Assembly: GCF_014529535.1 (NCBI RefSeq)
Contig: NW_023503972.1
Coordinates: 620,001 to 684,000 of the forward strand
Origin: Bradysia coprophila
Lineage: Eukaryota; Arthropoda; Insecta; Diptera; Sciaridae
Direction: 5' to 3'
Length of the DNA stretch: 64,000 nt
Below are positions 36,247 to 51,200 of this stretch, piece after piece (the stretch's first letter is position 1; every line of letters starts with the position of its first letter). The position numbers were made by a program, and so were the translations under genes. Below the pieces are notes generated by a model. That model was not told the origin of the DNA, did no database searches, and saw only the letters and a list, made by a program, of their open reading frames with translations.

Positions 36247-39200
36247 TCACAAAATATCGGCTTCAAACTTACTAGCCAACGTTCCAATTTTGTCGGGCAG
36301 CGTTTGCGGTGTTTGGATCGGTGTTGGCGATGACGATGCAGGCGTTTTGAACAATGGAACTGTAACCATTTTTTCCAGAAAACCATCCAATTGTTTCAGC
36401 GACAAGGCATTGTGCAGCGTTTCCAATGGACGTATTGGCGGTACTCCTCCGAATCCTTCTAAAACTTGACATTTAAATGAAAGTGGAAGAAAAGAAATGG
36501 TTGAACGAACATTGAAGATTAATGGACATTACGAGTGAAGTGTGCATTAGGGTTTTATTAAAAAAATGTGACGACGACAATGGATAAATTTTTCGTTGGA
36601 TTGCACATCGTACTTCTATGCTAAAAAAAATCGTTTCGTGTCCTGTCTACGTCTACAGGGTACATAAACGTGGATTTCTGATGAAATCATAGAAAACACT
36701 TCTAGAAAGGTGGTAGTTATACAATCCTAGGCAGTAGCAGTTACAATAGCACTAATTGGATCCGAAGTAGTGCACATTTTACATTTTATTGAGCTTTCAA
36801 TTGCTCAACTACTATACGCGTGAGTGTAATTGTTCCGCCCGTACAAACAAGTACATAAACAGTTCTGTTTTATTAGTGGACCAGCTGAAGGAAATTAAAT
36901 TTTTCTGCCGTCAACTGTAGTTCAAATGAATAAAATTCCCAATACTGTTTTGAACACGTAAAAAATCCCACTTTCGTGTCGAAGCCGTTCTTCTTCTCGG
37001 TTTCTCTGATTCCTCTCATTTGACATTTAAAATTGCACACGAAATTAGAGAAATAAGAGAAACGTAGAGGAACAGCAGTAACATGTTAGATACGCAAGTG
37101 GTATTGTTTATGTGGGCAGAGCAGTACATGGGGTTGTATACAAATGACGTCACGCTATGAAGGGGTAAACCTCAGGAAAACGTGACGATTCTTACTAAAA
37201 TTGTATCCATCTTGTTCCTCTTTGCGTGACGCAGGGCAAGGATCATCACAAATTCAATAAAATAGCGTGACGTGATTTATGTACCACCACTGTTCACTCT
37301 TTCATTAGGTCCTCTTTCCTCGATTCTGAATTGTTAGCTGATGGAAGATGGAACTGTTCTTATAAAGCAAAATAGAGAAATTTGACAATGTCGCGAATAT
37401 GCAGTTGAGCTCTGCAGCTGATCACAATCTTGTACTAAGAAATCTAATTATAAAAGCGTACTGAGTTACAGCAAAATAATTTTGTAATGAACTTGAATGT
37501 GGCTGTTGGTCGCCATTAAAAAATTAAAAATCGCCTTGCTGGGTCACTGATGTAGAATCATCAGTTTACCAAAAACAATTTCTCCACCGTTGATATCAGA
37601 CAATGCAGACAAAGTACGAGTGTCAATAACCAAGTAAGACACAAAATGTTATACAAAGATTAATTTCGACTTAAATCGAGAAATTCAATTTTTCTATAAC
37701 TAAGTATTGGTCATACACTTATACCTAATTGCAAACAGGCACTACAGGCTACACTTGAAACCTAACACATAAAATTTTAAATAAATAAAATAAATTTGCT
37801 CACCTGATGACGATGCCGTGCATGGTATCATATCCCTTAGATTCGGTGCAGACGAACTTCCGGAAATGACGGCTGTGCTAAATAAACTATTTGTGCTGGT
37901 TGCCATTTTTTTGCTATATCCACCGAAGCCCAGCATTTTGTAGTAACTCATCTGGCCGGAAAGACTGTGTCGTTGACGCCGTACCGTCGACGAATTACTT
38001 GGCGATGGAGTTGTGTCTGAATTGTGTTTGACGATATTTGGATGAGGTGTGGTAGGGTTAAAATTAGTACTAGATGTTGTAGTTACAGTTGTTGCAGTTG
38101 TAATGGCATTTAGTAAAGTTTGAGCAGAAGCAATATTTGATGAAACTGACGATATTGCTAGGGATATGTCGCCCATCATTAAGGGTCATAAGACTTTAAT
38201 GTTATTTCCCTCGATTCGATGTGAATAGTTCAGAGTGTTAGTACTGGACTGTCCATAATCTAATGAACACGAATTCCGTCTGATTCGATCACTTGAATTC
38301 ACGACCAATAAATTTTCTTCCGGTAATGACGAACCAGTTATTTGATAGTTGGAATTCGGTACCCTCAAGCATGTGCATGAAAGTGGTAGCTCATTAGTGG
38401 CCAAGGGAGACATACGATGACTGTTTTCGAAATTCAATGAATCTAAATTGATTGCAGCATGAGTGCTGAGATCTGGGGTCGGTGTTGAGGGAGTTTTCGA
38501 AAAAATCATTTCAGATAATGGCAGTTCATTGGTGGACGATTCGGATGAGTTATGCGATTCAGTCCGACGGAACGGTCCTAAACGGTGTCATCGTATGTTT
38601 GGTTTAATTGGGAGTTTAGCGATATGTTTTGTGGATCAGTTGGATTGAATTAATTAGCAGGCGAAAATCGTAATTTTTTTTAAAATGAAAAATGAGTAAA
38701 GCGCAGCGCAATAAAAAATCATTCATCGTGAATGGATACAGTAAAATGACGATGATTGAACGATGGATAGAAAGGAAAAAAAGTAAAGAAAAAAAGAAAA
38801 TTTAAATATCAATTCAAATTTGATCATTTGAAGTACCAATTTTTGTTTGTAAATACTTAACAAGCACTCACATCACACACTGATTAGCATTGAAATCAAT
38901 CGCATGCTTCCTAGCCAAACACATCTTTTGGGGAAGCAATTCTTTAGCATAATTTTGGATGTACTTAATATCAGAGCATTCAGATGTGCAATCCTTTAGA
39001 GCCCAGAAAAATACACCAATTTTTAACACCAATGACGCTGTACATACGTTTTAAGCCATTCGAGAATGGCAATTTACACTTTAATTAGTCAGAGAAAAAT
39101 ATAATTTGATCGTCCAAAGTCTGGACGCCAGACTTAGTAAACTATGCGTTGGATTTTCCTGCACATATCTCTTCATGCTATGATCGTGTAGTAAAACGTG

Positions 39201-42200
39201 ATATAAAAACAAACAAAAAAAATAAAATTACAGAGGGATCTGAGCCATGCTTGGAGGAGCACAATAACTAACCAATGACATTATCTCATTTTATTTTAGA
39301 ACAAACTCATGTGACAATGTGAATGTTTACTACATCCCATCAGATACGATCATCTTGACATCTACATCTTGAGAACTCTGTCATACTTTGAATGAACTTC
39401 GCGATAGATATTAATTGATATTTAGAAGTGATAAATAATCGGGCGAATGATATGATTTGTGCAATCATCATCTGTTCGATGTAGTTGACCGCTATTCAGT
39501 CAATAAAATAAATTTTTGGATTAAATTCGAGTAGGTAGAGAGAGAATGTGTTCCCCTCATAATGCTATCGCTGTAAGGTTCCGAACTGCTTCCGAATTTA
39601 TTGTTTCGACTGGTGGGATTGCAGCACTACAATTTAGGGCTGAAGTTACCGAATTTAGTGAAATTTACCGAATTTCTCTTTCGATAAATTCAGTTAATAT
39701 TCGGTAAATTTCAGTCTACAATCACGTCGAAACAAAGGCAGTTACGTTGATCGATAATTTAATTTACTTGATTGACTGATCTAATTCTTCAATTTAATTG
39801 GCAACTATTTCGAACAGTTGATAGACTTTCTTGATATATCGACGAGACATGTACCAATGACACGGGCAAAACCCGACCAGATGTTTTAACTGTTTGTTTT
39901 TGATTATTTTTGTTCTTCTTTAGTCTTTTGATGAAAAAGTAAATAATAAAAATTTATTTTGTTTTATTGAAAGATTTCTGTTTGTAAGCAAATAAAAATT
40001 TGTTTCAATCCGGTGCAGGCCACCGAATTGAAGGAAAGAAAAGCTGTCGATACGTTTGTTTTGCTCATGGTGTGCGACGAAGATTCTTTACTCACTTTGT
40101 TAATGGAACAGTAGTAACTGGAAAATCTGTATCTGTCTTTTGACTCGCATGTCCTATTAATTCTTGCCTTGTCGTCAGTAACCTGACTTGTTAAAATAAA
40201 CTGAATTTATTATTTAAAAGGAAGACGTCTAAGTATAGATGGATCCGAGGGGTTGATATTCGTAAATGCCGTTGATAAAGGACTTTCCCAAAAAAAAATC
40301 CGCTGGGGATTTTCAATGGGTTTTGTTTTGTTAACCTGCTGAATTTGCTGGATTTTTAAGTATTTTTTTTACTGATTTTTGAGGATTTCGCTGGATTTCT
40401 GTTGTTTTCTGAGGAATCTTATATAATTTTCTTCGATTTTGGTTTTCAAAGAATTTCCCATGTTCTTTCCATGGGTCAGAAATCTTCAAATTGTTCTCCG
40501 AACAAATTTAGTGTTCTCCCTTACAAATTGACATGAAATGGTCCCCAATTTTTGTATTACCTCAAATTTAGAGAGGATCGTAATTCTGATGACCTTCAAG
40601 AAATTCCTCGAAAGAAAGCCTTCTTGGCCGCTAGTAACGTTGATAGGGCGCCAGTATCTGGATCGAATAGTTGCTCTTCGGTACGAGACGGAAAAGTTTG
40701 TGGCATTGAAGATGCACAAGCAGCGATCTTGCAGTTCAGCCAATCTGCGAACGAACACCATCCGCATCAAACCGAAATTCAAGCAACAATGGAGCAGCCG
40801 GTGATCAACTTAGCGGAAGTCTCGCTGTTGGACTCGAATATGGAAAAAATCGATTAAGACAAACAGCTTTACGTGACAATTTCGGAAAAGAGAGTTTCGA
40901 AAGCCTGAACGATGAATATGGAAATCTGGACAATTTTGCAATTAGTTTCGAGCTAGATAATGTGACAGTCAATTCACCTATGGATTGCGCAATGGATATT
41001 TTTGACAATCTTGACAATCGTCATGAGCATCTGGATAAGGACATCAGCCCCTGCATGAACTATCCTGTGACTGAGTCGACTATGGACGTACCGCGAAATG
41101 AGCCCATCTTTTCTATCCGGATTTCGGTACGGAAAATCATCATATACTATCAGAACGGGGTCTTCGGACAAAAACGAAGAATTTCAAGCTGTCATCTACA
41201 TGCTGTTCCAATGACGTTGTGGCATTAACCGAAACTGGACTGAACGCGGCTATTTTTGATGATCGTTCGAGTTGGCAGTTCTCACGTCAATTGCGTTGCA
41301 ACGACTTTGTGGAGCCGCGCCGTGTGATATGCGTCATTTGATTTCTGTGGACGTCTCTAATTTAACCAATTTTCATTGGTGGCATACAAGGCAGAGGGCA
41401 TATGAGGTTCCGACGGGTCGACTGGGCCAATATGGCTGCTTCCGGTTCTGCATTTTCAGTCATTTCACCGTAATGCTGTGACTGAGCTGTAATGTGATTG
41501 ACGAACTACCGAGATGATAGGTACGAATATTGTTGTGATTTGAGCGAGTAGGTTTTTGTTTACCGTTAAATAAATGAATAAATTTAGTGCCGAAACATAG
41601 AAAGTGTTCTCCTAAAATTGAAAAATCCTAAATGTTCTCCTAGCATTGCTAGGCTGGATGGATGGATCACAGATTTTAACAAAATTGCTTGAAGGAAGCT
41701 TTGTGTAGTCTAAGGGCCTATTTTGGGTAAATTTTCTTTTCAAAATTTGACAATTTCCCAAATTTTGTTAACATTTTCTAAGTTTGTTGATGAAAAATTC
41801 CAACGAAGTTTGGCAAGGATTGAAAAATTTCAGCAAAGTTTCGTCGAACTTAGTGACCTATTTTTGGCCGAGACATTCTTCATAATCTACATTTTTGCAC
41901 AAAAATTAGCTATCATGACTTCATGGTAAGAATGTGGGTACGTCAATTTAAGCAAAAGAAAAAGAAACAATTAGGAAATTCAAAGAATTCGCAGCATCAA
42001 AGCCTTTTTTATCGAGTGTTTCCACATTATAACTTGCTACAAGTCAGATCGACCTGGAAAAAGAAACTAAATTCGACCTGACCTTAGTTTTTAGGTCATT
42101 GTTCAGGTTGAAACTGACGACCGAACGTGAACCTGGCTCTTTCAGGCAAATTCGTTAGTTTTTACTTCACATAGAGTAACTGCAAAGAAGGAAATTTGCA

Positions 42201-45200
42201 AGAGTTTCGGGTCAACTTAAAAGATATAAGGTCACAGTCTCAGAACAAATTCGACTTTCACGTAATTTAAGGTCATTATCTGATCTGCTCTGACCTGAAT
42301 GTCCTGAGCCGATAGTAAACCTAATCTCACATCGCGATGTGATGCATCATAATACACAAATTTTGACTAGGCTTAGCATGTTGGAAATAATTCGTAAATT
42401 AAGAATTCAGCGATAGAATTCAGCTACTAACGAAAGTTGTAAGCTAATTAAATTTTCAGTATGACATGATGAACAAACGTCGTTTTCCCGCTTTAGGGCA
42501 TTTGAATGATAAAAAAAACGTGAAAAGTCAGAACTGAAGTTGTGGTAGTAGCATCCTTTGATACATATATAGCTGTCTACAATCATTTATGTAGCAGTTC
42601 CGCATAAAGCGAAGAGAAAATTGACATTATGAGCAAAACACACGTTCGAAACTCAAAACTTATAAACTAATCTAAATGTATAAATTGTGTTACAAAGGGG
42701 ATGGGATACTGTTTGTGACATGTATTTCCCGATCACATTAAAAATGTCATTAAATTTGTGCGTTTTCGCAATATATACAATTTCGAAACTTAACGAGTAG
42801 ACCCATCCCTTTTGTTGTGCTTGTAGTATGTATGTTAGTATTCACAAAGCGTTAGCGGCAATTTCAAATTTGTTTAAGCATTAGAATCAAAAGCTTATGC
42901 AATATTGTAGAAGTTATTTTTGGAAGATCATCACCGATGGGTAACGTTTTTAAATAGACCCTCCTACGATCTCAAGGATATTTGGGATGTTATACGATCG
43001 ATAGCGCCATCAAAACAATTTCAAAAATTATATAAATTGCGGAACGAGTGGAAGGGGACAGGATGTTCTGGCAGTACAAGGCTTTTGAGAGAGAAAAGCA
43101 ATTTTATATTGGAATAAGAATCTCTGTTTTGAGTTAACGTAGCGGGACGAGATCTTTCCAGAAATCTGATCAGCACCCAAAAACCCGAATTAAAGTTCTG
43201 AAACGCGAGAACCCAATGGAACCTCAGAGAAGCTCAGATTAATGGAACCTCGGTGAAACCCGATTCCGACCCGAATTAAATTTTTAAAACCCGAAAGCCC
43301 GATAAAAGTGAATCGTTCCGGGCAGGTATTACTTTTGTTCCAATCAAGTTCCTGCTCATCTTTAAGCTAAAGATATTTTACCACATAAATAAGGAATTTT
43401 GATCGTATGTACAATTAGAGACGATAAGTCGGATGAAACTAAAATACAATCTAGGAAATGAGCGATGATGCGTTTCATATCGTTTCATTACTAAACTTTA
43501 CAATTGAGTTGAGGTCAAACGCTCAATTCTCGTCAAATTAAAAAAAAATTGATGTTTGTGTGAGACGATACTCTCTTTAGAGTCTACCATGGAGATTAGT
43601 ATTTGTATCAAAAAAACCAATTCGATAAAACATCACAAGCAGCAAGGGTAAACAACAATAAACAAAATTGTACATACCTTGGTTGTTCACCGCTTGCAGA
43701 CTCTGGTAGTACTTGTGGTCACCTAAAATTATCAAAACATTGAAAACTGACACAAGAGACGGTTCTTAACTGATGTTTGTTTCGATTACTTTTCGTTTTG
43801 GCCTCGCGATTCTCGAAAGATCGTGCACGCGGCTCACTTTCCGGACTGTTTGTGCGTTGCGAACCCAACGATCCACTATGATGTGCCTGTTGCGATGCCA
43901 ATTCGTCGGTCAATCTTTTCGCCAAATCTTTTGCCTCGTGTCCGCATACTGTGTGGTGCATTCCGATTGGTATTGGTTTGGAGACTTTCGAATGGCGATT
44001 TTTGTTGGTCATCTTTGGCAGTTCGCTCGGCTCATCGGTCTATAAAAATTTTACGGTTATCATTAAGCACACTGGTCATCCTGCGATTTTTTCGTTGATC
44101 CTACCGAATCGGCTAGTAAGGTTTTCGATGAAGATCCGGATACACTTTCAGCGAAGGTGTCACTTTCCTCTTCGATTTTCGATTGGGACGGTTCCTCATC
44201 GCCACTCTATGGAACGAAAGTTGTCAGTGAAATGTTGATGGAATGCTTCGATCATCAACTCATGCTCACCGTGTTCTTCGAAGTTACGGAGTCATTCCGA
44301 CTGTGAGGTCGGAACCCAGGCCCCGGCGGTAGATTTTTCTGAACACAACAATTTACACCGGGACTAAAGTGCAACTCGACATGGAAGCGTTCCTCGGAGG
44401 TGGGATCTTTCGTTGGATCCTCGTAAAGCATTATCACAATTTGCGACATGTAATTCAATTCGGAAACCATCGATATGTATTGCATGGCCCGGCTCCACTG
44501 TTCGTCATTCAACACATCCAATAAGCCGCCGAAACGCAACACAGTCAGCAACGAGTGAACGTGCGATTCACTCGTAAAATATAGACGGGTACGAACGTGC
44601 CTACCAGGACTTGAAACGCCATGACTGTATCGGGGATTTAACCGGTTCACACTTTCGTTTCCCACTTCTTCGATGTTACGTTGCAGATCGGATTTGATCT
44701 TTTTCAGCAATGGTGTGCATATTCCCTGGCCAATGGTCAATTTTTCCTGAATGGTAAGGCCATACTCTTGAGGTATTACAATGTCAGCCAAGTATTTCGC
44801 ATAAATGTACAGTTCTTCGGCCTGATCGTATTGTAAAGTATGTTGATTGTGTTGCAGGTCGTATTTGATGCAATCGTAAATGTCTGTTTTGGATTCATCG
44901 GATTAGAGAATTCATTGCTTTTAAGTGTTCTGTTATTGCGAACTGACCCGGTATCTTGGATATGTCGAAGGACTTGTTTTTAGTGGAAAAATCCTTTTCA
45001 ATTTTTCCCCATCTACGGCCCATCAGGTCCCATGTTTCGCCATGATACAAAATAGCATCGCGAGTTTTCGGATCGTCTTTTTTAACATTAACAATTGACA
45101 ACAGCGTTTGGATGAGTAGCTGAACATGGGTACAGCATTTGACCGGATTTTTTACGAAGTCAATGGCTGTACAATAAATGACTCGACAATCAAATTTTCC

Positions 45201-48200
45201 ATGGAAAGAGAGGAATAAAGGTCAAAATTCTACCTTGATTGATGCTAATACTATTCGATGGATTTATCTCCAGTCGATCCTCTGCTGTAAACTCACGGTC
45301 AATTTGCATCAATTCGTGTAATCGATTTTTGGCCCTGGAATGATATGCCACAATTAGCAATAGGATGACAGCGGAAAGAAAGTTTTGTAGGACAAGACCG
45401 AAACACTTACATGTTTTGATATTTACTCGAATCACAGTCATTGTCCAACAATCCGTTGGTATTTGCACTTTTAACCATTTGTACAAGAATTGGCGTTAAT
45501 TCACCTTCCAATGCCAGTAAACCTTTAGCGAAAGCAGCCGCAGTCATTTGCACACGTCCCTCATCGGATGCGTAGATCTTCAAATCGTGACGAAATGTCG
45601 AATGCAATCTACAGCCAGAGAATGCCAGGAGCAGTATGAAAATGATGTCGTAAATTTCCTTTAAAATATTGTTTACCTTAAAAGACCTAAGCCTTGTGTA
45701 CCGTATTCCTGTCTACCTTGGCCACCTGCATTCGAAACGAATTTTATAAATTCTTGCAGAGGACTTTACAGTCAAAAGTTTAATTTATTAGGCACAAATG
45801 GAGGCATAGTAGGTTGGATAGGTCAAGGATACAGTGGAACCACAGATGTCATTGGAACCAACGGATAAAAGTTTTGCACTGAGTGCACCGAGATCTATCC
45901 GACGCACTATGCTGCTATTCGTGCATATTACGAAAGGGATAACTTGTTGCCGAGTGTTACCTGGATACATGCAACGAAATATTCGCCCGAGTTCTTCGGC
46001 TTGTATTCGTCCGGCTGGAGTGAGTTCACCGCCCCACTTTAATATTAGCACCAAAGACGGTTCTTTGGGAACATCTGCTGTGAACAATTGACAATATGCA
46101 TGGAATCAGATCAACGTCTTTTTCAATAAAAGGACATTCAGGCATGCAATTAGTACACACTGAGGTATCTAAACGATACAAAACAGTAAGCTCTCCGATA
46201 AATTACACATAATCAACTGGTTGATCGTTGATTTATCTATCTTTAAACCGTTCATCAAATTAGTCAAATTAAAAAATTTGGTTCGTGGACTAGCTACGCC
46301 AAAGAAATACGAAAATTCCCATGCAATAATTTACCTCGATAAATTTTCTCAAAACAACACACACACAAAACGAACACCAAAAACAAACTAATCAAACGTA
46401 CGAGTACTTGAACTGTTACCATCATCCGAACTGGATCCGCGCGGTCGTCCCTTCGGTTGATATTTCATTTGAACTTTACGATTGATGCCGGAAAAGTGGC
46501 CATACCTGCAAAGAGAATAACATTGGCAGTGAGTGGACATTGGACATTCGGACATTACGTGATAAATCGTACATTTCCAAAACACTTTTCAGTTGTTCCA
46601 GTTTTCCCTGCTTTTCCTCGATTTCGACCTCTGCCGTTTGTATTTCGCTAAGCAAGTACCGTGCTATGTCTGGAATTGAATTGATTTATTTATTGATACC
46701 ACTGTGTAACCGGCAACCATAACCAAGTGGCAAGATTTTTCAATAAGGCAACTGAATCTACGTTCATCTGCCTATCGACATTTTTCCATACCTAAAATTT
46801 CCTGCAATTGCTTCGGCCGTTTAAGCTTCACGTGACCATGTTTGTAACCGTCGTATTTCTCAAATATTTCAAAGAATCTTCAAGCAGAAAATATGTGTTA
46901 AACACCAATACCATTGACCAGCATTGATCTGCGACTATACTTACTTTGGATGACGAACTTCCACTTTCATCTTTTGTTTCGGCGTCCGATCACCATGCCG
47001 TATAACGGCAACGACACATCTTAATTCCATCATTTTACCAAATGTCGTCGGCACAATGGGTGGATCGTCCAATTGGAATGGTACCGACCAGGGGATATGT
47101 AGTGTCGGTGCTAGTTCTCTAAGTATCATATTACCTAATATCTTGGCACAGTCGTCATAATATTTGTTAGAATTTTTGACGAAACTGAATCCATTCACAT
47201 CACAGACAAACGACTTTCCGTTCGCTCTAAAAGAACATGTTTTCGAGGGTTAAGTCAGTGGTACTTAATATAGTTTGTGACCCATTCAAACCTCAACAAA
47301 TCAAATCCGCAAACCGTCTGCTGAAAGGCCATGCACACTTTCCGCGATATCATTTTCTCGTGATTCGACAGTATGACCGGATAACGAATCTCTTTTCCTT
47401 CGCTATCACGTTCCACTTTACCATCGAGGGCTGGACTCTTACGAGCTTCGGCATGGGCGTAGTCGGGTCCAACTGTATAGACTTTGACATCAGTTCCTGT
47501 ACCAAAATAATTCAATTCAAATAAAAAGTAAATTTGCACTATGTTCGATTGGTGATTGATTGAGAGTAGGAAGGAAGATTTGGTATTTGCGTTAAAAAGG
47601 AAAAGTGAAAACAACAAATTGTTGTAGTGTTATCCATTGGATGCCGTCACCGTTGTACTCGTGATTAAGTTATGTCCATTAACAATTCAGTGGGATAGTG
47701 GTCAACATGTCTGTTTTCCATTACACGATTGAGTAGTGAGCGAAAGAGTTCCAAATTAAACCGCAGACAGATTTGTACTGATTGACAAATTTGTACCGAT
47801 TGACAAAATTTGTACCGATTGACAAAATTTGTACCGATTGACAAATTTGTACCGATTGACAAATTTGTACCGATTGACCAATTTGTGCCGATTGACCAAT
47901 TTGTGCCGATTGACCAATTTGTGCCGATTGACCAATTTGTACCGACTGACCAATTTGTACCGATTGACACATTTGTACCGATTGACACATTTACACCGAT
48001 TGATAAATTCGTTATCGTTTGATTTTGCTGACTGAATTGGTTCAAGTCTAGGGTAGTAGAGTGTAGAGCTTTTTCATAAGAGTTTCGGTAATGAAAATGT
48101 CTCAAATAGTGGAAGCATAAGTAGCGAAACTAGTATGGTAATGATCTGGCCGCAAACACTTCGTGTGTTGTTAAGGCCAAAAATGTTGATTTGATGAAGG

Positions 48201-51200
48201 ATCGCAAGAAATTTTTAGGATTCACACCACCTGGTTACGGGCCTGGTTCAAGCGCAAATTTTTATTATCGAATTTGTATTAGTAAATAGCGGAAGGTTGG
48301 CTCTATGCATAGATTAGATAAATATCCTACCCAATCACCAAACAATAAAACGCTCATAGACTTACCATCCGTCGGCATAAAATCTTCATAAATAAATGAA
48401 CCTGTTTTACGAACTCTAGACTCTGGTGAGTAAACACTACTCCGGCTTCCAATCTGTAATGTAGAACCAGAGAATTCGAGTCAGATCAAACAATTCGATT
48501 ATTTCACACATTTCAATTTACCTTTCTAAATAAGCGTTGACTACCGCCACCGGCCGATGTCGGATAATAAATGTAAATGTTATGGTCTTCTGCCGACACT
48601 GGTTTCTCAACGAATGGCTTATTGAATGTGATGCCATTCACTTCAACATGATCTTCGCTCTCAACTAATTCATGTTCTGATTGTTTTAATCAATTTCGTT
48701 AGAACCAATCGGTAAAAGTGTACAAAATACTCACGTTTTGGATCCGGTGAATCTCTATCTAACACTCCGTATCGGGGAATTTCGATGCCAACCGATTCTA
48801 AAATTGAATAAACTCTACGACGATCCTGGAATTGTGATGGATATGGAACAGGTGACGGTAAATGAGAAGAAAAAAATCAACTGTCATGTCAATGAACGAG
48901 CAAATTAAATCGCTGTTACCACCTGTATATCATACTGCATATGCAGATTGTTTATCACATAGGGCTTGCGCAATTGTGCGTATTGTATAGCCTTTTCCAA
49001 CGGGAATCCTTTCGAATGGAACGATATCAAGCAGTCGCAAATTGGCCAACTTTCTACCGGATCCTAACCATTCACAGTCAGCATTTGATGTAAAAGAACA
49101 ACAAAAACGAGAAACTTACTTTGAGAATGACTTCCTCGTCAAACACCACCATCTTAATGTACTCAAATTCCTGGAGTCGTGTCAGAATTTCCTTCATCGG
49201 TTTCGATTGGGTTTTCTTGGACATGGCACAAATGCCAACCAGAACCTGTTTACCAGTCGAAGATGTACTGCAATCCGAGTCGGCACCGTCATTGTTTTGG
49301 ATTAGATCAATATCGCCCTGTTAGAGATAAATACGAAAAATGGTTTTGTGAAAAAAAGGAAATTTTCTTTAAAAAAAAATTCGTTTGAGTAAATTGGAAA
49401 GAGAAATCAATAGCCTCCAGACATCAGCAAAATACACAATACCGACAGTGACTGTTAATTTTGCTTGTGAAAAAAATGATTTGACTATACATAGCTATAG
49501 CTTTCGTTTGAAAATGTTGGGAAGCTGTGCGCGGTCTATTATTATTATGAGACTCAAAGACGCCACCTTTACACATAACGATTAATCGAATTGCGGTCCT
49601 ATCTAACACACAATAACAATCGATATTTTGTTGCTACGATACTAGACGCGACTTTAAATCCATTAATAAACTACAAATTATTTAATGATTCCAAATGTAA
49701 TGTCAAGTTTATGTGTTCCGACATAGAACCTGACTTTTATGAATATTTTATTACTCTCCCAGTGAAATAGTTTAATAACCAAATAGCCAGCACATAAAAT
49801 TTAAAGTTATTTCATTCGCATTGAACACTTGTAGATAGTTTAAATTGGAGGTGAACCTGAAATATAGCGATGCAACGTATACTTTTGCGACAAGGTGTTT
49901 CCTTCGTCTTTATGAGTTTCAACCGTTTCAACACAAACATTACAATTGAGCAATCAAGCAATAAGCTCATGTGCGAATATCTTTGCTTTCTTTTTAGGTT
50001 TTCATCAGCACAAAAGGAACACGACGAGAATGTATTCGTGTCACATACGTTCGCATCTTCACAAAATCTACCAGGTCAATCAATGATTATAACACTTTGT
50101 ATCGCACAGTCTTTACATTTTCCAGATACTGTTGGTCTGCAAACTTCTTGTATAACTTACTAACTAACTACACACTGCAGAGCCTATTTCAGGGAATGAT
50201 ATTAGAAAACTCAATAGAGCAGTGTGTACGTCGAGACTTCACATTGAATTATTGAATAACCAGTTATGCGTTCGAAATTCAACCGCAACACATTGATTCT
50301 ATTCATCAGATCGGTCTACAATAACAACATGTGACTGAATCGGTTCATTCGTTTGCGTCTCGGATTTAGTACCAATATAGCATCTAATCTCTGTCTATAT
50401 TACGTGTAAGTTTAGTTTGTAAAATGTCATTCATTCAGCTGGGCGAAAGCCAGTGACGGTGTTGTCTTATTTTAGATTTCTTAAAAGCTTCCAAAAATTC
50501 GTGCATTCTGATTTTCCTTAAATGCCACCCAAATGTAAACCGCTTTACATAGCTCAAAACATAAAAAATAGCTTAAAAGGTCATAAAAACAACGGATGTT
50601 ACTTTAGAGAAACAGATAAAACGTGACGGAAATATCAGCGAATTTTCGTCCATATAATTCCCCTAAAATAGACACTGACACGCAGTGTCTTCGCTACATC
50701 GTCGACGACATCATATTTGAGCACATGATACTTATCAATGTGGCAGCAAAGTCTCTATTTTTCGCTTTTGTTTTGATTGTTTATACCATACAAGGGAGCT
50801 GCTAAGTGGAACAAGTAAAAACGTGTATTTTGTAAACATGCACCGTGTCTAATATAATTTCCCAAAAATGATCCTTATTGCCTAATTCAAATTTGTTGAC
50901 GAATCGTGTTGTTCCACACTGCATGAAAGAAAAGTTCCCATAATTCTTGTTCGCCTCTTCACTCTGTATAGTATGGATCTAGAGCAATTAACTATCTCAG
51001 ATTTCATTCATCAATTGAATTATTGAACGCTTAATTTAAGAACATAGTTCTACTAATTGTCTAGGAGCAACAGACATTAGAACAATCGAACGAGTGTATC
51101 TTTGATGGGACTGAAGAACTTTCTATGAACACGAACAGACCATATGGCATGGCATATAGAAAGGTGTCAGATCATAGGTCACTTTCAAGTGATTTTTTAA

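Noticed and set aside
44040..44104. PPIP5K frame reading through to a stop (ending DDQCA) after 44105
   Set aside because: The TCG|GTAGGA donor and the acceptor before 44039 restore a long conserved-phase frame; the read-through end is kept only as a possible minor isoform.
43773..44238. Overlapping plus-strand ORFs of 90-95 codons
   Set aside because: Antisense shadows of PPIP5K exons.
46388..46401. PPIP5K frame running on to a stop at 46388
   Set aside because: A C|GTACGT donor at 46401 and the in-frame exon at 46077 continue the conserved enzyme.
47665..48105. ORFs of 65-146 codons on both strands
   Set aside because: Translations of the 18-bp intronic minisatellite in several frames.
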